This document shows, piece by piece, positions 13,530 to 23,381 of a stretch of DNA of 64,000 nt (position 1 is the first letter of the stretch; every line of letters starts with the position of its first letter). This DNA is from Haemaphysalis longicornis (lineage: Eukaryota; Arthropoda; Arachnida; Ixodida; Ixodidae). Position numbers and translations under genes: made by a program. Under the pieces are notes generated by a model. It was not told the origin of the DNA and did no database searches. It saw nothing but the letters and a program-made list of their open reading frames with translations. The DNA lies in contig CM023449.1 in NCBI GenBank assembly GCA_013339765.2, forward strand, positions 15,785,811 to 15,849,810, given 5' to 3'.

Positions 13530-14760
13530 CATCGTCTAGTTTTCCGGAATGGGGTGTCCATGATAGGGAGGAGAAGAGGAACGGCGGGGCTGGGGCGACG
13601 GCGATAGGCGACGGCGAGGGGACTGTGAGCGACTGCGGCGGCCAATAGGTTGTTCGACAGGCGAGCTAGAATCCGTGGTGTCCTGGGTTCGGCGAGGGAC
13701 AAAAGGTCGGGACCTCATTGGGCGTTGGTAGCTATAAAACCCGGAACGGGGTCCGTGGTGGCCAGTGGCTTGGACAGTAGCGAGAAACATGACCGACGCG
13801 GTGACAGGTGAAGCAAATTTGTCGTCAGGTGTACGCCATTCTGCGGGTTGCGATATCGAGGAGTCATGTACTGGGTACGGAGAGCACTGGTGGGCGGAAG
13901 ATCGCGGCTGCAAGGGCGACTTAGGGAGCACAAGGAACCGAGGCCGCGATTATCAAGTTCCTGGCGTACTATGGTCTGGATCAGGGATAACGTGGGTGTT
14001 ATGTGGTCTGGTGGGGAAATGAAAGTTGGCGGAGCCACTTCTTCCAGCTCTCGGCGCACAATGCGTACCACATTTTCGGGCGAAGAAGTGTCACGCGGAG
14101 GAGGTGATGAGCTCTCGCAGGACGACGTGGCCGCTGTGTTGGGGAGCCTAGGGAAGTTTTGTACAATGCGGCGGCATTTCGCTTCCTCAAAACGTCGGCA
14201 CTCAGCAGTGACTCCATCCACGGTAGAGCAGTTCTTGATAACAAGCAAGTTAAAGCCATTCTTGGCAATGCCTTTTAAGATGTGGCCGATCTTGTCGGAC
14301 TCAGACATTGTGGAGTCGACCTTGGCGCAAAGGGAAAGGACATCCTGTATGTATGCTAAATACGGCTCCTTGGCCGTCTGAGCACGTGTTGAAAGCTCTT
14401 CCTTGGAAGCGAGTTGATATCCGAGGGGCTTCCCAAACACCCCCTTCCGCCTCTCTTTGCAGATATCCCAGCTTATGTGCTCATGCTCATAGGTATCATA
14501 CCACGTGAGGGCCGTACCCTTGAGATATAACACGATGTTTGCCAGCATGATCGTGGGACCCCAGTTGTTATGGCGACTTACACGCTCAGACGTGGTGAGC
14601 CGTCGTCCACGTCGACGTCGCCGCTGCCGCAGAAAAATCCAGGATCCCGGGGGTGGCTCAACACAATCGACGGTGGTATGGCCGGTTGATGGGGCTGCCC
14701 AGAATGGGTAGGCATGGTGTCCTGAGAGAGCTGGCGTCCGCTACGAAACACGGTCGCCTC
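13530..14760 (-). pseudogene. Gypsy gag
   Basis: The longest frame (14548-13715) starts inside a Retrotrans_gag-like domain: YLKGTALTWYDTYE, then SWDICKE. The N-terminal part reads DPGFFCGSGDVDVDD in another frame upstream (14640-14590), so a frameshift separates them. A CCHC zinc knuckle (CFTCHRVGHVSRYC, CX2CX4HX4C) is visible at 13814-13773 in a shifted frame. A Ser/Pro/Arg-rich tail ends at about 13536. Gag would bind RNA in the particle. This copy is broken. Confidence 0.8.
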
Positions 14761-14789
14761 ACGGGATCGTTGTAGCACCTCTACCAAGA

Positions 14790-15014
14790 TTAGACGGGGT
14801 AGAAGCGGTTAGAATTAGATGTATTTACGCTATTTACAAAAGGGGAAAATCAGAGACACAGCAGAGGACCATTTTGGTTGGTTGGTTGGTCCTGCCGGGC
14901 GCCACACCGATCGTCGTCTTTCTCGTCCTCCACGATTAGCCTCATGCCGTGCAGGGGGATTTCTCTTCATAGCAGTAGCTTCACCGCTTCGCCAAGGAAG
15001 GCTGCACCGTAACA
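14790..15014 (-). repeat. 5' LTR of the gypsy relic
   Basis: On the minus strand it begins TGTTACGGTGCAGCC and runs about 225 bp. It ends just before a TCTTGGTAGAGGTGC segment that occupies primer-binding-site position upstream of gag. A GGTT tandem (14877-14890) lies inside. No second LTR is present for comparison, so the ends are estimates. Confidence 0.55.
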
Positions 15015-15170
15015 ATATTTTCTGTGCCCAAACTTACAATGCGAAATCGCTCTGGTATCAGGGCCTGTTTTCGAAACAAGTGCGGGGCGCGCTGCTTTTT
15101 GCCGTCCTAAACTAAACTAAAAACTAAAAAAAAAACAAAAATATAAAAAAATAGGGGAAGTGACAGAAAT

Positions 15171-15475
15171 GTATACCGCATGGCATTTTCACAATAATGC
15201 AGATTTCGGGAAAGTTCCAGGTGTCATCTTTGTAATAACGTAAATGGAGATCATTATTCGAAATAAATTTTGAAAACTAAAAAAATGAGAAAAATGAAAT
15301 AATTACGAAAAATGGCGAAACGTGTAACGCCCTGCATTTCCACAATGCAGATTTTTCGCAAGTTCCAAGTGTAATGGTTGTAATAAGTTGAATCGGAACT
15401 GAACCAGAACGAAATGATTTTATCCGAACTTGAACCGTAACCGAACCGCTATGCTTTTCGGTTCAACTCGCTGCT
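15171..15475 (+). repeat. Two tandem copies of a dispersed unit of about 151 bp
   Basis: Units start at about 15171 and 15322. Shared words include TGCAGATTT, AAGTTCCA, GTAATAA and ATTTTGAAAACTAAAAAAAT. More copies lie at 16023-16115 and 33465-33640, with a partial copy near 15945. The unit has no coding content. Confidence 0.65.
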
Positions 15476-15479
15476 TTTG

Positions 15480-15900
15480 TCGCATATATATTTCAGGAAA
15501 ACATCAAACCCAAGCAATATTATCCTATCCCACCGTATAACAAGAGGTCATAGCCTAACCTAACCAACCCTAAACCAACGCAACCCGTAAAGGCAGCTCC
15601 TACCCCAACCCAGCACAAAGCCAGGTCTCGAATAAGCAAAAGGCTGCGTCTAATCTCACGGCAGCCTTGAGAATTACCTCCGTAAAATTCTAACGGCAGT
15701 TTCCGTAAAAGCTGGCTGGCCTAACGTTTGCTGAATAATATTACGTTCCAACGTAACCTAACGCAACATAACGTCACCGAACCTTGCGTAACCTATAACC
15801 GAGTGCGTCATAACCTATCCAAATCCAGCCAAACTGCATCAAACCTAATCTAACCCAGCCCAACGACACAGAACACAAAGCTGACCTCTCCAGCCCACAT
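15480..15900. other. CCTAA/AACC-rich low-complexity stretch
   Basis: Irregular AACC/CCTAA words cluster here, for example CCTAACCTAACC at 15554-15565. Arthropod telomeres use TTAGG/CCTAA, but only two perfect units occur in a row. A short CT microsatellite follows at 15910-15927. Confidence 0.5.
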
Positions 15901-16022
15901 TAAAGAGTTCTCGCTCTCTCTCTCTCTTTGTAACAAGTGAAATGGAGATAATTGGTCGAACAATTTTTTTAAAAACTAAAGAAATAATAGCAATATAAAA
16001 CAATTACAGAAAAAGGTGAACT

Positions 16023-16115
16023 GTGTAACACCCTGCCTTTCCACAATAATGAAGATTTCGCAAAAGTTTCACTTGCAATCGTTATATTACCGTAATTGGA
16101 GATAATTGCTCAGGA
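16023..16115 (+). repeat. Third copy of the dispersed ~151-bp unit
   Basis: It begins GTGTAACACCCTGCCTTTCC and continues AATGAAGATTTCGCAAA, matching the units at 15171 and 15322. Confidence 0.6.
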
Positions 16116-16846
16116 CAGGGTTTAGAAAAAAAAAAACAAAAAATTGCATGGAGAAAACTCACACTGAATACAGGCGGCATAATAATCCTAGCATTATAAG
16201 ATAATTATCTGAATTTGGGGAGAATTTTTCTTGCTTCTAGCCGAATACTGGGGATGACCACTTATTTAGGCTGCGAATCTTCGCCAGCCCTTTTTCTAGA
16301 ACCGTGTATTTTGCGACATTGCAATTGTGAATTTTTCACGGCCGACGTCATAATTCCTCGGATGCGGCATTGATTAATGCTAACGACTCGATCGGAAAAT
16401 TAAGTGAAATAATACATCTTGGTACTCGCACGCAGTTGTTGTATCTGCTCTTTTTTATTACGAGGAAAAAAGATCAAAGACGATAAGCCATAAAATTTAG
16501 CTTATGCCCACGCCGACACTTTATTCATATTGTAAAATTCAGGATGACAGGATAGTCTACAGCACGGTTTTGATGCCATTTGTAGCGATATGTCCAGGTT
16601 GTTGTTGTTTGGAACTAGTACTTCAGTTATTTCGAATAACACGAAGCCCGACATCTAAGAAATAGCAACACTTTTGTACGTATCTTCTTCCGTTTATCCC
16701 TGTATACTTCGCGCCTAGTGTCACTAGATAAGATACAGAGTACCGTCACCGAGGCACGCAAGTGAGCAACGGCGGCCATTTTGGTGTTTATCAGTGGGGC
16801 CAGATTGCCGCTTCTGCGGACTCACTGTTAACTTTGACGAGGTCAC
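16116..16846. other. Sequence 5' of the LINE insertion
   Basis: No repeat or gene was recognised. Positions 16716-16755 carry a motif repeated in inverted orientation at 24003-24044. On the minus strand, ATGGCCGCC in a CAAA context occurs at 16783-16775 and opens a short frame, but nothing supports a gene. Confidence 0.4.
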
Positions 16847-17361
16847 TTGTAAACAACACCCCGCAGGGGGCACCTTGTGTACTCAAGGTGTTTTGGTGAG
16901 TAGCGCCACCACGGTCCCGAGCTCCGCAGGGGTGCCTACTGCCGTAGGCACTTGGTGTCTTGCAACACCACGGACCCGAGCACATGTGGGTTGGACCCAC
17001 CCACGCCCTCGGCTGTGCGTGGCTTTGCCGTGTCCGGGGAAAAGGGCATCCTGGTGGTTGAGCCAAAGCCAGGGTTGTTTTGGACCTTCGTGGCCCCCTG
17101 GCAGAGGCAACACACCACGTCGGCCCCCGCTTCCCGTAGACGGTGCCCCCAGTCTGACCCGACCTGGGGGGAATCAGCCAGTCGCCTCTTCCTGTCCTCT
17201 TCTCCATTCTTTCCCTTTCCTATGTTCTTTCCTAACCCTGTCCTGTCATCTTTTCTCTTCCTCATTTTTCCGTTTTTTCTCTAGGCGGCGAGGGTTAACC
17301 CTGTGCGAGGACATCACCCTAGATTCCGACCATAGGGTTATAGTGGCGAGGTACAGTTAAC

Positions 17362-18829
17362 GTGTGCTTCAAAGCCACGTTCCCTTGTTGGGCTCGGTGG
17401 TGGGCGACTGGCCTCGCCACCGAATTGATTCCATGTTCTATGGCTATTTTCTCAACTCCCGCAAAACACCCTGATCGACCTCCTAAAAGGGGTCGCACCG
17501 AAGTACTCCGCACCCAACCACCTCAGGCAGCTTTCAGTAAGTATCTAGTTGTACACTCGACCGATGAAAAACCTATCACCGACCTGTCAGTCTTCTTAAT
17601 TGCCAAATGTATTGAAAACATTGTCGGCAAAGACTACAACGCCAAAAAGATGCCCTCTGGAGACCTCCTTGTTGAAGTTATGCGAAAAAACCAAAGCGAG
17701 AACCTCCTGAAGCAAGAAAAAATTGCCAACTTGACCGTCACCGTTACGCCACACCACACGCTAAACACTGTCCAAGGTGTTATCTCTGACAAAGAACTCC
17801 TCCATGAGACAGATGATGATCTCCTTGAGGGACTGCATGACCAAGGTGTTGTTGGCGTCCGTAGAATTATTATGAGAAGAGATGGAGCAGAGATCAAGAC
17901 CCGACACATCATCCTAACATTTGCTAGCTCTACCCTGCCAGAGACAGTGAAGGCAGCTTTCCTTAGCTGTCGTGTACGCGCCTACATTCCAAACCCGAGG
18001 CGATGCTTTAAATGTCAACACTACGGTCATGGAACTCTAGCTTGCCGTGGCAAGCTCACCTGTGCGAAATGTGGCGAGAATGATCACTCTTCTGATGACT
18101 GCAAAAACACAATCATGAAATGTCCGAACTGCAGTGGTTCACACGCTGCATACTCACGATCTTGCCCATCTTTCAAGAAAGAAAAAGAGATCATTCAAGA
18201 TCAAAGTAACCGAAAATATCAGTTTCCCCGAAGCACGCCAAAAGCACAAGATGTTTTCGGCTACATCCTATGCAGACGCCGCCCGCCGGGGGTTGGGGCG
18301 ACGTTTGGTTAGTACTGCGACACAATGCAGCTTAGCTGATGTGTCGCTGTCGTTAACCCCCTCCGAGCAACCACCAGCTCCTGCCTCTACAGCAGAGGCC
18401 CTGGTGGTTCCTCCTCCTGCTGGGCTGCCGTCCACAGCCGAGCACCCCGCCACTACGTCTGCGGAGCCCGTGGAGAATGTGGTGACGGGCGCTGTTGGGA
18501 CTGGTCCGGCCTCTTCCAGTCCAGCTCCATTGGCCCGCACGACACCCAAGGGCATTGAGAGCATGAACTCAGGTGGCCCCACACGTACTCCTTCCCTTCC
18601 CGCACCGCAGGTTCCAACCAAGAAGCCTGCGGCCACCTCAGGAACCAATCCGCGAGGTGGATGTCGGATGGACACCATGTCGGTGCCGCCTGATTTGTCA
18701 GACGAGGACATGGACACCTCGGCATCTCAACCTGCCCAGCAGGCGCAAAATGAGCGCCGCGGCACTTTTGGCCGTGGGAAAAAACCACCTCAACGTACAA
18801 CAGGCCCTAAACAAGACTCACTGACATGA
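17362..18829 (+). pseudogene. LINE ORF1 (gag-like nucleic-acid-binding protein), one frameshift
   Basis: The first frame (17362-18312, 316 codons) has an RRM-like N-terminal region and three zinc knuckles: CFKCQHYGHGTLAC (residues 215-228), CAKCGENDHSSDDC (234-247) and CPNCSGSHAAYSRSC (254-268). A frameshift near 18195 moves the protein into a second frame continuing to 18829, with KVTENISFPEARQ, SYADAARRG and a Pro/Ser/Thr-rich tail. The true start may be upstream or different from the first ATG. ORF1 proteins of this class coat the element RNA. The frameshift would truncate this one. Confidence 0.85.
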
Positions 18830-18889
18830 ACCAGAACAGGAAACTTCTCAACTACATCTTTATTATCTTTAATCCATAATAGCTGTTGA

Positions 18890-20099
18890 AAACATAGTTC
18901 AATGGAACTGTAGGGGTCTCATAAAAAATTCCCCCGCATTTCCCCGAGGGGGAGAATGTGAAAGTGCGAATGCACGGTTGTCGGCCCGCTTGCGGCGCTT
19001 GCGCTCGGCCCCCGCAGCCCACCGCCTCGCCGCCTTCTCTTCCATCTCTTCCATCGGGTTTGTAGTATCACGTGTACAACACGCAGTTATCAAGCCGCTA
19101 TAACGCCGCTGAGTCGCCAACGCACGCCGCTGACGACGTAGTTTGAATGCGTTAAAGATATAAGGCGCGTTGCTGACAATATCAGCGTCGCGTCCGTGGC
19201 TTATTCGGTAGAGCGTCGGGCTGCGGCCCGCAAAGTCCTCGGATCGAAACCTGGCGCCGGATGCTGTTTCTTCTTTAAAGAGCACTGCGGACGCCGCCGA
19301 CGCCGCCGCCGCCGCCGACGCCGGCGGTGGATGGTTTGGGGTCGCTTATAAAGTGCATTCGCACTTAAAACTTGGATGATGTATATGAACTCCTTTATAA
19401 ACATCAGTCCAGTATTGTTTGCCTCCAAGAGACACACCTGAATCCCAAGCAAAGTAACTTTCTTAAACAATACACTGTCTTCAGGAAAGATAGAGATGCC
19501 TTTGCTCATTCATCTGGTGGGGTTTGCCATTGTGACGCGAAATCCATTCCATCCCAGTCCATTAGACTACTCACCAGCCTTGAGGCAGTTGCTGTCCGCG
19601 TGATCATTTTTGGTCGGCTGATTACAATATGTTCCTTATACATTCCCCCGGATCATCAATTGTCTACCTCAGAATTTGAGTCGTTGGTAAATGAGCTTCC
19701 TGAACCATTTATCTTAGTTGGAGACCTAAATGCACACAACAAACTCTGGGGTTCTGGGCGAACTGACGCTCGCGGCCGCGCTTGATTGAACATTTCCTAG
19801 TAATCATCTGGTGCGTGTTTGTTCAACAAAAACAGCCCACATATTATAACATTACACACAACACGTACTCACACATAGACTTGGCAATCGGTTCTGCTGT
19901 TCTTTTTCCACTCGTTGAGTGGCAGGTGGAGAAAAACCCGCTTGGAAGTGACCATTTCCCAGTATTCCTGGGATGCCTAGACAGAGACCCTTACACTCCC
20001 ACCTCAACTAAAAGGATTAAAGAAACCGCTGCAGACTGGGAGAAATTTAAGCAGAAAATCTCAACTCGCATACAGTTCCATAGAACACTTGGGTATTGA
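18890..20099 (+). pseudogene. LINE ORF2, endonuclease domain, split by an insertion
   Basis: The domain opens with VQWNCRGLIKN at 18896-18927 and continues after the insertion with DDVYELLYKHQSSIVCLQETHL from 19372. Catalytic elements are visible: QETH (Glu), VGDLNAHNKLWGS (Asp/Asn) and GSDHFPV (Asp-His) near 19950. A 1-2 nt indel at about 19780 shifts the frame between the middle and C-terminal parts. The family nicks target DNA for target-primed reverse transcription. The insert and frameshift abolish function. Confidence 0.85.
18927..19370 (+). mobile_element. SINE-like insert in the LINE endonuclease
   Basis: About 440 bp interrupts the endonuclease between the codons for KN and LDDV. 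A tRNA-like head is present: TGGCTTATTCGGTAGAGCG (A box, 19198-19216) and GGATCGAAACC (B box, 19241-19251), followed by TTCTTTAAAG and a GCC-rich run. Near both ends are the inverted words AAGTGCGAATGCAC (18962-18975) and GTGCATTCGCACTT (19352-19365). A-rich sequence flanks both sides, so a duplication of 4-6 bp is possible but ambiguous. It could be a tRNA-derived SINE or a short DNA element that captured one. Confidence 0.55.
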
Positions 20100-21860
20100 T
20101 GAAGCTTGTAGCCTTGTCACGGCACATATTCTTGACGCTGCAGAGAACTTCATTTCCCCAGACTTCTGGTGACACAAGTAACCTAAGGCGGCCCTGGTGG
20201 AATGAAGAGTGTCGACAAGCACGCCAGGCACAGAACAAGGCGTGGGGCATTCTTCGCAGGTACCCCACTGCGGACAACCTTGTAGCGTTCAAGCGCACCA
20301 AAGCCATGGGAAGGCGCATTCGCGTCGGGCTAAAAACAATACCTGGAGGTCCTTCTTAACTTCAATAAATTCTTTCACCGATACAAGAAAGGTTTGGAAC
20401 AGGATAAGAAAACTAAATGGACAAAGCACACATGGCTTACCCCTTTGTGACACCACTGGTGCACCCTGGAGGACCAGGCAAACACGTTGGCGCAACACTT
20501 TCGAACACGTCTCAAGCTCTTCACATTACACAAGCACATTTATACACTACAAAAAGTCAGCTGAGCGGAAGTCCATACGTGACCACAAGCAATCAAACGA
20601 CTCCTATAACTCTCCATTCTCCCATTAACGAGCTCATGACTGCGTGGGCTGGTTGCAAGCCTTCGGCACCAGGTGCAGATAACATTACGTACGGCATGAT
20701 CAAACACCTTCATACAGACACAATCAATACTCTCCTGTTTTTTATTTAACAGAATATGGCGTGCTGGGCACTTTCCTAAGGCATGGAAACAGGCTATTGT
20801 TGTGCCACTGCTGAAAGAGGGAAAGGATGCATCCTGTGTTTCAAGTTATCGTCCAATTGCCCTGACCAGCTGCTTGTGCAAGCTGTTCGAAAAAATGATC
20901 AATAGAAGGTTACTATACTTCCTGGAATACAATGGTATTCTGGACAGCTGCCAGGCAGGTTTTCGGTCGGGCAGATCAACAACAGACCAACTTGTCGCTT
21001 TTGAATCCCATGTGAAAAATGCCTTTGTTAACACAACAGTTTTGTATGTCCATATTTTTTGATCTAGAGAAAGCATATGACACTGCCTGGCGCTACGGCA
21101 TCCTGCGAGACCTGAAATCTTTTGGAATTTGTGGGAATATGCTTAATGCCCTTGAAAGCTATTTGTCTGAACGAACATTCAGAGTGAGGGTCGGGGCTTG
21201 CATTATCCGTGCTGTATATGCAAGAAATGGCGTTCCTCAGGGTGGAGTACTTAGTTGCACACTTTTTATAGCTAAGATGAACACACTTGGAAAGCTCTGC
21301 CCCGTACCATTTTTTACTCCATTTACGTGGATGATGTTCATATCAGTTTCCGGTCCTGTAACCTGTCTATCTGTGAACGGCAGTTACACACTTGCCACAA
21401 ACAGGCTTGTAAATGGGCCGACGAAAATGGCTTTAAGCTAAATCCTCAAAAGAGCACATGTGTCTTATTTTCCAAGAGGCGTGGTATTCACCCTAAGCCC
21501 ACCGTCCACCTCAGTGGAGTGGCTGTGCCTGTGAAGAAGGAACACAAGTTTTTAGGGATTGTGCTAGATGAAAAGCTGTCATTTATTCCACATATAAAGC
21601 TACTCAAAATAAAATGTATAAAGGCAATGAAATATCCTAAAAGTCCTATCCCACCACTCCTACGGCCGCAGATAAGATGTGCCTGCTGCGTCTCTACAAC
21701 AGTTTAGTGAAGTCGCGGCTGGACTATGGGAGCGTAGTATACGGGTCAGCTTCGAAAAACCGCTTTAAAAATGCTTGACCCTGTTCTGCACCTTGGGCTT
21801 CGCCTTTCGTCAGGAGCCTTCCGAACGAGTCCTGCACAAAGCCTATATGTGGAATGTGAC
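20100..21860 (+). pseudogene. LINE ORF2, reverse transcriptase domain
   Basis: RT motifs occur in order across several frames: KPSAPGADNITYGMIKHL (20660), PLLKEGKDAS then YRPIALTSCLCKLFEKMI (20805-20900), AGFRSGRSTTDQL (20955), FFDLEKAYDT (motif A, 21055), NGVPQGGVLSCTLF (motif B, 21225), YVDD (motif C, 21324-21335), NPQKSTCVLF and HKFLGIVLDEKL. Both catalytic aspartates of YVDD are intact, but motif C lies in a different frame from motif B. At least four indels are needed to explain the frames. Confidence 0.88.
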
Positions 21861-21969
21861 CAGTGGTGCCTGGAAGACCAGCGCTTATACACAGATCTAT
21901 TGTATGCCATGAAGGCAACATCCATAAAAAATCACCCTTCTTCGTTTTATTGTCAATGACACCTCTGCC

Positions 21970-22630
21970 ATGCACTCGTTTCTCAGTCGGCCCTCTATAT
22001 CTATGCCTTTTTCGTTGAGAGTGAGAGTGCACGCTGAAGAGCTTGGGGTTTCTTTTAGCGAGACTTACAAAACTTCGATCACAGACCTTGTTGCTCCCTG
22101 GGAAATGTCCCCCATTTCTTGTGATTTATCTTTCAGAGCCATTAACAAAAGAACTGCACCAAGAGAACTCATCTTGCAGCACTTCCTACATCTACGACAC
22201 AAATACCCCTACACAACGTTTTACACAGATGCCTCCAAGTCCGCCCATTCTGTGTCATGCGCTGCACATGGCCCAAACTTTGCTACCACGAGACAAATGA
22301 ACAAAAATACCAGTATTTTTACAGCTGAGGCACAACGGCATTTTAACCACTGTGGAACACATTACAGAAACCAGAATACACAGTTCCATTATTTTTACAG
22401 ACTCCCTGAGTGTAGTATTAGCTCTCCATTCAGGAAAACCAACTAGAAACATTATTTTTAACCGTCTTATCAAATCCATAATGTCTGCTTACGCTCTAAA
22501 ATTGACTGTAGTAGTGTGCTGGGTACATGGGCACAGTGGAATTTCAGGCAATGAAATTGCTGACCAGAATGCTGCTGTGGCGGCTCTCCGCAGTGATGTA
22601 GAATATCCCACCATGTGCCGTACCTAGACA
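21970..22630 (+). pseudogene. LINE ORF2, RNase H domain
   Basis: RNase H-type residues are seen in two frames: TFYTDASKS (22215), FTAEAQ (22320), then after a frameshift IIFTDSLSVVLALHSGK (22390) and WVHGHSGISGNEIAD (22520). The D-E-D-(H)D catalytic set is complete. This domain places the element in the I group rather than CR1 or Jockey without RNase H. Confidence 0.85.
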
Positions 22631-23368
22631 TGAAACCACTAGTTCGGAGTATGCTTCGGAGGCGCTGGCAGGTACAGTGGGACACACAAATCGAAAACAA
22701 ACTGCACATTATAAACCACACATAGGGAAATACAACACAGAGAAACAGACAGGTTCACAGAAATATCAATATGCAGATTAAGAATAGGTCACACACACGC
22801 TACACACTCATACCTTTTAAACGGAACCCCACCACCATCTTGTGAGAAATGCGGACGAAGACTTACAGTCCTCCATGTATTGATTGAATGCTTGGCATAC
22901 CATGACGCAAGGAAACGACACTTCCCAGAACTATACACCTACATGATACCCTTACACCCATCTTGTTTTTTATCTGATCAACCCCCGATTAGAAGTGAAC
23001 GCCTTTTAAGCCTATCTCGCTGACATTGGATTTTAGCACTCATCTCATACCATGTGTGACAATCAGGGCCACACCCAATGCAAATAGTGAGGGCGGTTCT
23101 GAGCGTTTTCATAACGTGCCAGGGACGTCACCGCCATCCCTGCTATGTTATGGCGCTCCCAGCACACACATAAACATCGTCACTGTTACCCCTCATCTTA
23201 TTCATCTTCGCTTCTTAGAGTAAGGGCCCTTTACACCCATATATACACTATTTTTATCAAGTACATCACAATCATCGCCATGGCATTTAATAAATGTGAC
23301 AAAACAACATTGTCTTGGCGCCTTTTGGCCTCAGACGCCCTTGCGCCAATAAATATACATAGTAGTAG
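22631..23368 (+). pseudogene. LINE ORF2 C-terminus and 3' UTR
   Basis: A C-terminal knuckle CEKCGRRLTVLHVLIEC (CX2C…H…C) lies at 22841-22891, followed by YHDARKRHFPEL and a stop near 23023. The UTR carries AATAAA at 23348 and ends in a short TAG repeat immediately before the target duplication. Confidence 0.75.
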
Positions 23369-23381
23369 TTGTAAACAACAC

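Larger units (their letters stand above)
12440..15014 (-). mobile_element. Ty3/gypsy-type LTR retrotransposon relic
   Basis: In minus-strand order the element has an LTR (15014 to about 14790), gag with a zinc knuckle, then a pol fragment starting late in RT and running through RNase H to the start of the integrase region. Protease, most of RT including its catalytic centre, nearly all of integrase and the 3' LTR are missing. Order and spacing fit one element that suffered an internal deletion near 13445-13530 and truncation near 12440. Several frameshifts and stops rule out function. Confidence 0.8.
16860..23368 (+). mobile_element. Near-full-length I-type LINE with 13-bp target duplication
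   Basis: The element contains ORF1 (gag-like, zinc knuckles) and ORF2 (AP-type endonuclease, reverse transcriptase, RNase H, C-terminal zinc knuckle) in the order expected for I-superfamily LINEs. The word TTGTAAACAACAC occurs directly before it (16847-16859) and directly after its TAGTAGTAG tail (23369-23381), giving a 13-bp target-site duplication and defining a length of about 6.5 kb including a 444-bp insert. A polyadenylation signal AATAAA lies at 23348-23353. Every ORF is frameshifted, so this copy is dead, but catalytic motifs are well preserved, so it is moderately young. Confidence 0.88.

Noticed and set aside
16765..16783. Minus-strand ATGGCCGCC in a good context, as a possible first exon
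   Set aside because: The frame is short, has no recognised product and no splice or downstream exon evidence.
19198..19251. tRNA gene
   Set aside because: A- and B-box words are present, but acceptor-stem halves do not pair and the sequence lies inside a mobile insert, so it is called a SINE head.
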